Below are positions 5,470 to 10,102 of a DNA stretch of 10,102 bases, in pieces. Source of the stretch: an uncultured Actinomycetes bacterium (GTDB lineage Bacteria; Actinomycetota; Aquicultoria; CAJVYJ01); contig CAJVYJ010000056.1 in the NCBI GenBank assembly GCA_913009475.1, positions 1 to 10,102 on the forward strand. The letters are read 5' to 3'. Numbering within the stretch: the stretch's first letter is position 1; every line of letters begins with the position of its first letter. The position numbers were made by a program, and so were the translations under genes. A model generated the notes under the pieces. It did no database searches and was not told the origin of the DNA. It saw nothing but the letters and a program-made list of their open reading frames with translations.

Positions 5470-5844
5470 AAAAAAATACAAGTACCAAAACCCTCGAGCC
5501 GACTTTTTTAATGCCTTAAAATTGATTTCTCGAACTTTCCTTTTTAGTAAAACATAAAAAAGCCGATAATAACAATATGTATAAAATCGGACATAAATAT
5601 TTAATTAAAAAATATCCATACTTTGGAAAAATAATATATTTCGACCCACGATATAGACTATTTACATTAAGAATATTTGGTAAAATATTCTATATATCAA
5701 ATGATGATATACTATTAAAATTAGTATAAATAAAAGAAAATCAAATAAGAATAATATTCCAAATAGAAAAAGACGTCATAGAATTTTAATGAGGCTGCTG
5801 CCTATAACGGCTTTTATATTATTTATTTCGCTTCACTATATAAA
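5470..5844. other. AT-rich intergenic stretch
   Basis: Apart from the small ORF at 5577-5729, I see no gene here. It has two short perfect inverted repeats inside that ORF: GAATATT/AATATTC near 5670-5690, and ATACTA/TAGTAT near 5709-5727. AGGCTGCTGCCT near 5792 is a weak hairpin that might lie at the end of the secreted-protein transcript. The base composition is more AT-rich than the flanking genes. Confidence 0.5.
5577..5729 (+). CDS. Possible small basic protein, 50 aa
   Basis: ATG at 5577 opens a 50-codon frame: MYKIGHKYLIKKYPYFGKII, then YFDPRYRLFTLRIFGKIFYI, ending NDDILLKLV. It is unusually aromatic (Tyr/Phe) and Lys-rich, with an acidic-hydrophobic tail, and reads more like protein than most chance frames. 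Against it, there is no Shine-Dalgarno site, no homologue I recognise, and the AT-rich composition makes Ile/Tyr/Lys/Phe codons the default. A strong terminator upstream means it would need its own promoter. Confidence 0.25.
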   Translation: MYKIGHKYLIKKYPYFGKIIYFDPRYRLFTLRIFGKIFYISNDDILLKLV

Positions 5845-6732
5845 TTAATTTATTATCGCGAGAGGAATACCTGTAAAGATTGACAACAAAGATATTAGAA
5901 TCGGCCCGTTGTCATTTGCTGTTTTAATGAGCTGATTCTTAACCTTGCCTAACTCAGCTAGTATATTTGTTTTACCGTTTGAGTTATAAACTAAAGTTCC
6001 CACTGTATATGTATTGTTAGTGTTGTCATACACTCCATAATCCTGACCGATTACAGGATTGGCAATTTGTAAAAAACCGTTCTCTTGCCAAAATCTGATT
6101 TTTTTAACATTTGAAAAATCATATCCGACCAGCCCGTTTTCCGTATCGTCGGCCCATAAATCAAGCTTTGTATCATTTTTATAGAGAGTGTATTCCGCCC
6201 AATCCGTATAATTGGTACCGTCAAATGAATAATCCACGTATAAATCTTTACCAACATCTAAGGTATTATTTACTTGAAATGTCATTATTCCATTGATAAC
6301 GTCTACGGTTGGATTTATAAAAGTCAAACCGCCTGTCTTAACGTAATTGCTACCGGGAAAAGTATTGTATGTCAGGTTTACGGTTGTTGTCGCCGTATCA
6401 TAATTCAACCTGAAATAGCGTCCGATGTTCCAGGTGTCGATGGCTTTATATTGGACAGTCCAGCTAGTCTCATTGGATTGAACCTGTGTTTTGCTGGCTA
6501 TTGTAATGCCCAGCATCGATTGACTTGTATCACTGGGATTATCAATAAAACTACCGGTTATTCCCAGGATGTTATTATCATTATTCTTGTCAACCGTGAT
6601 GCTGAATATTCCCGAGGTTTTATCGTAATTGATATTTTTAATGATTGGATCGGCTAAGGCGATTCCGGTAGTTAATAATAATAAAATAATTATTAATGTT
6701 AAAATTATTTCTACCCTATAGTCTTTTATCAT
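5845..6732 (-). CDS. Secreted/surface protein with C-terminal membrane anchor
   Basis: I do not recognise a family. The 295-residue protein has a signal peptide (hydrophobic residues ~8-24, likely cleavage after ALA at 25-27). About 245 residues of beta-rich, Asn/Thr/Asp-rich sequence follow, with several YDxTxxTV and W-aromatic strand patterns that suggest one to three immunoglobulin-like or similar beta domains. It ends in a 20-residue hydrophobic stretch (GPILISLLSIFTGIPLAIIN). With no charged tail after it, this could be a C-terminal membrane anchor, or a prepilin-like or assembly tail. It has few or no cysteines. The ATG at 6732 has AAGG about 8 bases upstream. It is transcribed toward the AT-rich gap and is followed upstream (right) by the J-domain gene on the same strand, 85 bp away. 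Confidence 0.75.
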   Translation of the reverse strand: MIKDYRVEIILTLIIILLLLTTGIALADPIIKNINYDKTSGIFSITVDKNNDNNILGITGSFIDNPSDTSQSMLGITIASKTQVQSNETSWTVQYKAIDTWNIGRYFRLNYDTATTTVNLTYNTFPGSNYVKTGGLTFINPTVDVINGIMTFQVNNTLDVGKDLYVDYSFDGTNYTDWAEYTLYKNDTKLDLWADDTENGLVGYDFSNVKKIRFWQENGFLQIANPVIGQDYGVYDNTNNTYTVGTLVYNSNGKTNILAELGKVKNQLIKTANDNGPILISLLSIFTGIPLAIIN

Positions 6733-6817
6733 TAGGACGCCTTAAGCAAAGTGGTTGGCCTTAGTTATATAGCCGTTATTTATCTAATAGTTTAATGTAA
6801 AAGGGCTGTGTGGTCAA

Positions 6818-7114
6818 CTAGGGACCATCACTAATCTTTTGTATAAGCAGCCATTTTTTTAAAACACCGACTAACCCGTCTTCAAGCCATACGTCAAATG
6901 AAGATGCAAATATTTCATCATAAAACTTTCTTTTTCTTGGATTACTGAGTACGGCGTAGGCTTCATTAATCACTCTCATCCTCTCGTTCCATGCTTCCGC
7001 GTCTCCCGTATGACGGTCGGGATGATACTTTTTAGCTAATGTTTTATAAGCTTTTTCAATAACCTCCGACGAGGCCGCCGGATCCACTTCTAAGATTTTA
7101 TAAAAATTATTCAT
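6818..7114 (-). CDS. Small J-domain (DnaJ-like) co-chaperone
   Basis: A 98-residue protein consisting of a J domain (residues 1-68) and a short tail. Visible: FYKILEVDPAASSEVIEKAY (helices I-II), KKYHPDRHTGD with the essential HPD at 31-33, INEAYAVLSNPRKRKFYDE (helix III-IV). It should stimulate the ATPase of an Hsp70 partner. There is no Gly/Phe linker, zinc-finger or substrate-binding domain, so it is a class III J protein, and its client is unknown. The tail (VWLEDGLVGVLKKWLLIQKI) is amphipathic or hydrophobic and may be a membrane or partner contact. The ATG at 7114 is chosen to match family starts (M-x-x-FYKILEV); an in-frame ATG at 7126 adds MVIV. Neither has a strong RBS. A TGGTC/GACCA hairpin overlaps the stop codon. 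Confidence 0.9.
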   Translation of the reverse strand: MNNFYKILEVDPAASSEVIEKAYKTLAKKYHPDRHTGDAEAWNERMRVINEAYAVLSNPRKRKFYDEIFASSFDVWLEDGLVGVLKKWLLIQKISDGP

Positions 7115-7134
7115 CACTATTACCATTGTTTAGT

Positions 7135-7163
7135 TTGCATAAAAACTTATTTTTTTATATAAT
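7135..7163 (+). promoter_or_regulatory. Sigma70-like promoter candidate for the structured RNA
   Basis: TTGCAT (7135-7140) and a perfect TATAAT (7158-7163) are separated by exactly 17 bp. Transcription would start near 7170, right at the first stem of the structured element. The -35 is weak (3-4 of 6 matches). Confidence 0.4.
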
Positions 7164-7170
7164 AAATATA

Positions 7171-7267
7171 TCTTAGCAAGTTTGCCGGGATTAGTCTTCG
7201 GTAACCACAGGGTGGTTTAACCCGCTAAGAAAAGCCCCTGGGAGTGGTAAACACTAATGGGGGCTTT
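7171..7267 (+). ncRNA. Candidate structured RNA (multi-stem domain plus terminator)
   Basis: P1: TCTTAGC (7171-7177) with GCTAAGA (7224-7230), 7 bp. P2: GGG-A-TTA (7187-7193) with TAACCC (7218-7223), one bulged A. P3: AACCAC (7203-7208) with GTGGTT (7212-7217), loop AGG, stacked next to P2. P4/terminator: AAAGCCCC (7231-7238) with GGGGCTTT (7260-7267), and inner AGTG/CACT. Competing pairings exist: ATTAGT (7190-7195) with ACTAAT (7253-7258) in the P4 loop, and CCAC of P3 with GTGG at 7244-7247. This looks like a switch or a pseudoknotted small RNA. I could not match it to any riboswitch or ncRNA family. The orientation is uncertain: read on the minus strand it would be a leader of the J-domain gene. 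Confidence 0.5.
7231..7267. terminator. Intrinsic-terminator-like hairpin
   Basis: The 8-bp AAAGCCCC/GGGGCTTT stem works on both strands. The minus strand gives GGGGCTTTTCTT, a better U-tract than the plus strand (GGGGCTTTGACC). It may be a backup stop for the riboflavin/cupin transcript as well as the 3' end of a plus-strand RNA. Confidence 0.55.
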
Positions 7268-7273
7268 GACCTT

Positions 7274-7302
7274 AAATTAAGCTTAACATAAGCTTTTAAT
7301 TT
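7274..7302. terminator. AT-rich inverted repeat, possible weak terminator
   Basis: AAGCTTA (7279-7285) and TAAGCTT (7289-7295) form a perfect 7-bp stem with a 3-base loop. AAATT/AATTT extends it after a 2-base bulge. T runs follow on the plus strand. Confidence 0.4.
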
Positions 7303-7341
7303 TTAAGTCCTTTGTTTATGAAGCCGATAATGCTATTAAAG

Positions 7342-7407
7342 AGACCCTGGAAGATTGTTAGACTCCCTATAGTGAGTGACGCAACCGTTAAGAGAGTTCC
7401 AGGGTCT
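7342..7407. terminator. Long-stem hairpin after the riboflavin/cupin unit
   Basis: AGACCCTGGAA (7342-7352) and TTCCAGGGTCT (7397-7407) form a perfect 11-bp stem. Ten bases separate it from the cupin stop, with a TCTCTTT tail in the minus direction. The 44-base loop is unusually large and contains a sub-stem (ACTC/GAGT) with a T7-promoter-like core. Probable terminator of the ribBA-ribH-cupin transcript. Confidence 0.6.
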
Positions 7408-7416
7408 TTGTCTTAT

Positions 7417-7752
7417 TCAAGTCGATCTGCCGTAATCATCGTCAAGCCGATGAATATCATCTTCAATACAATAACCAAAAGCTATCTCTAAAACTCTGAC
7501 TTCTGCCCCTTTAGATATCAGACGATGTAATTGCTTTGAGGGAATAAAAAATTCCTCACCTTGTTTGGCATCATGCATCTCATCACCTAACTGAACTTTA
7601 ATGCCTTCATCTAAAATAATCCAGTGATCGCTTCTTAAATTATGCCAATGCAGGCTTGTCTCCTGTCCCGGTTCAATTACTATCAATCTAACTGAACAGT
7701 TTTGGTTTGACGCGTATTGTTTATAATGTCCCCATGGTTTATCAACCAGCAT
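7417..7752 (-). CDS. Stand-alone cupin of the type II phosphomannose isomerase family
   Basis: A 111-residue single cupin domain. KPWGHYKQY (5-13), PGQETSLHWHNLRSDHWIIL (28-47), LGDEMHDAKQGEEFFIP (55-71) and the ending CIEDDIHRLDDDYGR match the C-terminal isomerase domain of bifunctional ManC/AlgA-type mannose-6-phosphate isomerase/GDP-mannose pyrophosphorylase. His35, His37, His43 and His76 can supply the metal site. The nucleotidyltransferase domain is absent. Small one-domain versions exist; they may isomerise mannose-6-phosphate and fructose-6-phosphate, or bind other sugars. Specificity cannot be read here. The ATG at 7752 has only a weak GAG upstream. It is 22 bp downstream of ribH on the same strand, so probably cotranscribed, though a functional link to riboflavin is not obvious. 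Confidence 0.85.
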   Translation of the reverse strand: MLVDKPWGHYKQYASNQNCSVRLIVIEPGQETSLHWHNLRSDHWIILDEGIKVQLGDEMHDAKQGEEFFIPSKQLHRLISKGAEVRVLEIAFGYCIEDDIHRLDDDYGRST

Positions 7753-7774
7753 TATTTATCTCATCATAATAGTT

Positions 7775-8245
7775 TTAACCATCAATCAACTTAACCAGGT
7801 TAGCCATTTCTATAGCCGACATAGCCGCCTGCCATCCTTTATTTCCTGACTTAACGCCGGCTCTTTCAATAGCTTGTTCGGTATTATCGGCGGTAATTAA
7901 CCCGAATAAGATCGGTAAACCGCTGTGCCTGGAAACCACCGCTATTCCCCGCGCCGTTTCCCTGCAAATATAATCAAAATGCGGTGTAGCTCCCCTGATG
8001 ACAACGCCGAGACAAACTATGGCGTCATATCTGGCTCTTTTAGCCATTTTTCCTGCAATCAATGGTATTTCAAACGCACCCGGCACCCGGGCGACATCTA
8101 TATTTTTTTCTTTGACTCCATGGCGAAGCAAGGCATCCATCGCCCCTGCGAGTAATTCTTTACTGAGAAATCCATTGAATCGGCTCACGACTAAGCCGAA
8201 TTTCAAATCCTCGGCTATGAGATCGCCTTCATAACTATTCGCCAA
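7775..8245 (-). CDS. ribH: 6,7-dimethyl-8-ribityllumazine synthase
   Basis: Cytosolic enzyme, penultimate step of riboflavin synthesis: condenses 5-amino-6-ribitylaminouracil with 3,4-dihydroxy-2-butanone-4-phosphate to form lumazine, in pentameric or icosahedral assemblies. All family motifs are seen in 156 residues: VVSRFN (19-24), VPGAFEIP (54-61), GVVIRGATPHFDYICRE (80-96) with the catalytic His89, and LITADNTEQAIERAG (117-131). SGNKG (133-137) near the phosphate site is also present. The start is TTG at 8245, supported by AAGGAG 7 bases upstream (within the last codons of ribBA) and by family length. The spacing of 4 bp to ribBA shows one operon. No ribD or riboflavin synthase gene is in the window; they may lie beyond the truncated end or elsewhere. 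Confidence 0.97.
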   Translation of the reverse strand: MANSYEGDLIAEDLKFGLVVSRFNGFLSKELLAGAMDALLRHGVKEKNIDVARVPGAFEIPLIAGKMAKRARYDAIVCLGVVIRGATPHFDYICRETARGIAVVSRHSGLPILFGLITADNTEQAIERAGVKSGNKGWQAAMSAIEMANLVKLIDG

Positions 8246-8249
8246 TTAT

Positions 8250-9419
8250 CTACTCCTTTATCTCTTCTTCTATGTATGTATCCAAGTTAGTAATTATATG
8301 CGATAATTTTTCTCTCTTAGTTGTAAGATAATTAATATTATTGACATTAGGTTCGATTTCAATAGGAACTCTCTCCGTAACCTGCAGCCCATAGCCTTTA
8401 ATACCGACAATTTTAAAGGGGTTGTTAGTCATTAACCTCATAGAAGTAATCCCGAGATCGACCAATATCTGCGCGCCTATGCCATATTCTCTCAAATCAG
8501 CGTCAAAACCCAACTTTTCATTCGCTTGAACGGTATCCAGACCCTCTTCCTGCAACTTATAGGCTTTTAATTTATTCATCAGGCCAATGCCGCGACCTTC
8601 ATGACCAATAATGTAGAGAAATACACCTTCACCACGCGCGTCTATTATTTGTAAGGCTTTCTCCAGTTGTGGTCCGCAATCACATCTTAGTGAGTGAAAG
8701 ACATCCCCGGTCAAGCATTCTGAGTGCACGCGCACCAAAACATCTTTCTTACCACTGACTTCCCCTTTAACCAAAGCTACATGCTGACGACCATCTATCA
8801 AGCTTTTATATCCCACCGCTTTAAATAAGCCGTATCGAGTCGGTAGATTAATTTCACCGACTTTTTCTACTAATTTTTCCGTCTGACGTCTGTATTTAAT
8901 TAAATCCGCAATGGTTATCATCTTCAAGTTAAACATAGCGGCTATCTTCTCCAGCTGAGGAACCCGGGCCATAGTTCCGTCTTCGTTCATAATTTCACAG
9001 ATTACTCCAGTGGGATGCAAGCCTGCCAGTTTAGCTATGTCAACCGCCGTTTCCGTGTGCCCGGCTCTCTGCAACACACCGCCCGGCTTGGCTCTGAGGG
9101 GAAAAACATGGCCGGGTCGAGAAAAGTCTTCCGCCTTCGCTTCATCATTGATTAAGGTTAGTATCGTAGCCGCTCTATCATGAGCTGATATTCCTGTTGT
9201 AATCTTATATTTAGCACCGATAGATACTGAAAAAGCGGTTTCATTTGTTGAGGTGTTGTCACTGTCCGCGACCATCGGGGGGATTTTAAGCTTATTAAGT
9301 AGTTGCGTCTCACAGGGTACGCACAGTAATCCCCTACCATTACGAATCATAAAGTTTACCGTCTCAGGGGTGATTTTTTCCGCCGCTATAACAAAATCAC
9401 CTTCATTTTCTCTCTCATG
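8250..9419 (-). CDS. ribBA: Bifunctional DHBP synthase / GTP cyclohydrolase II, 5'-truncated
   Basis: The N-terminal domain (about residues 1-190 of the 389 present) is DHBP synthase: ERENEGDFVIAAEKITPETV, NGRGLLC, then SRPGHVFPLRAKPGGVLQRA and GHTETAVDIAKLAGLHP; it makes the four-carbon unit from ribulose-5-phosphate. The C-terminal domain is GTP cyclohydrolase II: RVHSECLTGDVFHSLRCDCG with zinc Cys235, Cys246 and Cys248, then IIGHEGRGIGL, and NNPFKIVGIKGYG; it opens GTP to the pyrimidine precursor. About 25-35 N-terminal residues are missing compared with family members. The coding homology begins abruptly at ERENEGD and the preceding bases belong to another gene. The ATG codons at 9350 or at the junction are therefore not real starts. 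The gene is first in the ribBA-ribH-cupin unit. Confidence 0.95.
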   Translation of the reverse strand, partial: HERENEGDFVIAAEKITPETVNFMIRNGRGLLCVPCETQLLNKLKIPPMVADSDNTSTNETAFSVSIGAKYKITTGISAHDRAATILTLINDEAKAEDFSRPGHVFPLRAKPGGVLQRAGHTETAVDIAKLAGLHPTGVICEIMNEDGTMARVPQLEKIAAMFNLKMITIADLIKYRRQTEKLVEKVGEINLPTRYGLFKAVGYKSLIDGRQHVALVKGEVSGKKDVLVRVHSECLTGDVFHSLRCDCGPQLEKALQIIDARGEGVFLYIIGHEGRGIGLMNKLKAYKLQEEGLDTVQANEKLGFDADLREYGIGAQILVDLGITSMRLMTNNPFKIVGIKGYGLQVTERVPIEIEPNVNNINYLTTKREKLSHIITNLDTYIEEEIKE

Positions 9420-9425
9420 GTATTA
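9414..9425. other. Chimeric junction between ribBA and GGDEF sequence
   Basis: Left of about 9419 the minus strand encodes the conserved DHBP-synthase block ERENEGD. Right of about 9420 it encodes the natural C-terminus and TAA stop (9423-9425) of an unrelated GGDEF protein. GC by hand count is 43% over 9361-9420 and 60% over 9421-9480. No repeat or mobile-element end marks the join, so an assembly or ligation artefact is most likely. Confidence 0.8.
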
Positions 9426-9942
9426 CGCGGAGAGTTTGCTCACTTCGGAACGGGGGCTTACGACGGAGCGGTTACGGCCGCCGTGCTTCGCCGAATAAAG
9501 CGCCTCGTCGGACCTTTTAATCGTCCGGTTGTAATCCGGATGGCCGTCATGGATGGCGATGCCGACGCTGGTGGTTATATCGAGACTCTTGCCGGCTCCA
9601 ATATTAAAAGTCGTATCGGCAATGATCTTGCGGGCGTTTTCCGCTATGGAAAATGCCGCGTCTTCGACGACATCTCCCAAAACGACGAGAAATTCCTCGC
9701 CCCCAAAACGGAAAATGTAATCATTGGCCCGAACATTATGGGCCAGGATTTCGGCAAATTGCCTCAACACCATATCGCCCGCATCGTGACCATGAGTGTC
9801 ATTGACGTTTTTGAAATGATCGATATCGAACAGAAGGATTCCAAAGGGCGATTCGTGCTTGGTGCTGAGTTCCGTTTCGTGCTGGATTACGGTCGGCAGG
9901 AAACGACGGTTGAACAATCGGGTCAGGGTATCGAGCCCGCTT
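9423..9942 (-). CDS. GGDEF diguanylate cyclase domain, 5'-truncated, probably from another organism
   Basis: 172 residues of a GGDEF domain: LDTLTRLFNRRFLP (start of the domain), FDIDHFKNVNDTHGHDAGD with the metal-binding Asp39, RFGGEEF (active-site variant GGEEF at 80-84), and SDEALYSAKHGGRNR at the end. The motif RAND, five residues before GGEEF, is an intact inhibitory I-site (RxxD). It should make c-di-GMP from two GTP and be product-inhibited. LFNRRFLPT resembles the DosC/YddV-type proteobacterial cyclases I remember; its sensor domain is missing. The apparent start MCSSDL is adapter translation. The fragment is GC-richer than the rest of the window, runs from the chimeric junction to the adapter, and probably does not belong to this genome. 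Confidence 0.92.
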
Positions 9943-10008
9943 AGATCGGAAGAGCACACGTCTGAACTCCAGTCACACTGATATACCTCGTATGCCGTCT
10001 TCTGCTTG
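9943..10008 (+). other. Illumina TruSeq Read-2/index/P7 adapter (synthetic)
   Basis: AGATCGGAAGAGCACACG to TGCCGTCTTCTGCTTG, 66 bases, with the 6-base index ACTGAT at 9977-9982 (TruSeq index 25 as I recall it). One base at 9986 differs from the standard adapter (C for T), as expected of a read error. Confidence 0.99.
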
Positions 10009-10102
10009 AAAACAAAATTTTTTCTTTTTCTTTTATCCTGTTAATTACTGATTGCACACGTACTTACTACCGTCTCATTGGTTTCACTCTTTTTTCTTTC
10101 CC
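10009..10102. other. Read-through noise outside the right adapter
   Basis: An A run and then T-rich low-complexity sequence after the 3' end of the P7 adapter, which is what is read once the fragment ends. No gene is present, and this should be trimmed. Confidence 0.9.

Larger units (their letters stand above)
7127..7416. other. Structure-rich intergenic region
   Basis: This 290-bp gap carries no ORF of note but four stacked RNA-folding elements (7171-7230, 7231-7267, 7274-7302, 7342-7407) and a plus-strand promoter candidate. It separates the J-domain gene from the riboflavin/cupin transcript. Confidence 0.7.

Noticed and set aside
6111..6657. Two plus-strand frames of 61 and 127 codons opposite the secreted protein
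   Set aside because: They lie inside a minus-strand gene with signal peptide and RBS; their sequences look random.
7171..7230. tRNA or FMN riboswitch in the structured gap
   Set aside because: The stems do not form a cloverleaf, there is no anticodon arm or TTCGA loop, and no FMN-aptamer signatures; the riboflavin genes also start far away on the other side.
9250..9350. ATG at 9350 as the start of ribBA, giving a 366-residue protein
   Set aside because: Conserved DHBP-synthase sequence (ERENEGDFVIAAEK) continues in frame upstream of it to 9419, so the ATG is internal.
9423..9942. Real genomic linkage of c-di-GMP signalling to riboflavin synthesis
   Set aside because: The junction breaks ribBA within a conserved motif and composition changes sharply, so a chimera explains it better.
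9417..9944. 175-codon plus-strand open frame opposite the GGDEF sequence
   Set aside because: It is the antisense shadow of a clear GGDEF domain; GC-rich coding DNA often leaves long opposite frames.
9943..9959. GTG start and MCSSDL N-terminus for the GGDEF protein
   Set aside because: These bases are the adapter; the true start lies outside the fragment.

Overview
The window is an assembled contig from an untrimmed Illumina library. Both ends are synthetic: bases 85-142 are the complete 58-nt P5/Read-1 adapter, and 9943-10008 are the Read-2/index/P7 adapter. Outside them lie read-through noise (1-84 and 10009-10102). About 9.3 kb of biological sequence (143-9419) is bacterial and AT-rich, with short intergenic gaps, clear Shine-Dalgarno sites and several TTG starts. 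The taxon cannot be fixed from sequence alone. The mix of an ungrouped nrdR-dut pair, riboflavin genes, many small hypotheticals, toxin-antitoxin modules and transglutaminase remnants fits an environmental or metagenomic bacterium, possibly a Patescibacteria/CPR-like lineage (inference only). Bases 9420-9942 are a GC-richer GGDEF fragment that cuts ribBA mid-domain and runs straight into the adapter. This is most simply a chimeric join to another organism's DNA.

Layout. 143-1299: 3' part of an unrecognised, probably beta-rich protein (+). 1329-1902 (-): lipoprotein gene with a frameshift. 1994-2542 (-): membrane-anchored DUF2726 protein. 2575-4102: an accessory patch. It holds two decayed fragments of a transglutaminase-like gene (-), which share an 81-bp direct repeat at 88% identity. 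A DUF4258/DUF2283 putative toxin-antitoxin pair lies between them, and a HicB-HicA pair follows. 4262-5163: nrdR-dut, translationally coupled, joining control of ribonucleotide reductase genes with removal of dUTP. 5164-5844: AT-rich gap with a large imperfect inverted repeat that can act as a bidirectional terminator, plus a possible 50-aa ORF. 5845-6732 (-): secreted or surface protein with a signal peptide and C-terminal hydrophobic anchor. 6818-7114 (-): small J-domain protein. 7127-7416: gap rich in RNA structure. 7417-9419 (-): ribBA (5' truncated)-ribH-cupin, read right to left.

How the genes fit together. RibBA makes the two riboflavin precursors (from ribulose-5-phosphate and GTP), and RibH condenses the DHBP product with the pyrimidine to give lumazine; ribBA and ribH are 4 bp apart. 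The stand-alone phosphomannose-isomerase-type cupin follows, and a long hairpin then closes the unit. NrdR and Dut both act on the dNTP pool, and a NrdR-box-like palindrome lies upstream of nrdR.

The best candidate for something undescribed is the structured element at 7171-7267. It combines a plausible sigma70 promoter, a multi-stem domain and a terminator hairpin whose loop can pair back to the domain. I could not match it to a known RNA family. The joined ends and the GGDEF segment should not be read as biology of this genome.
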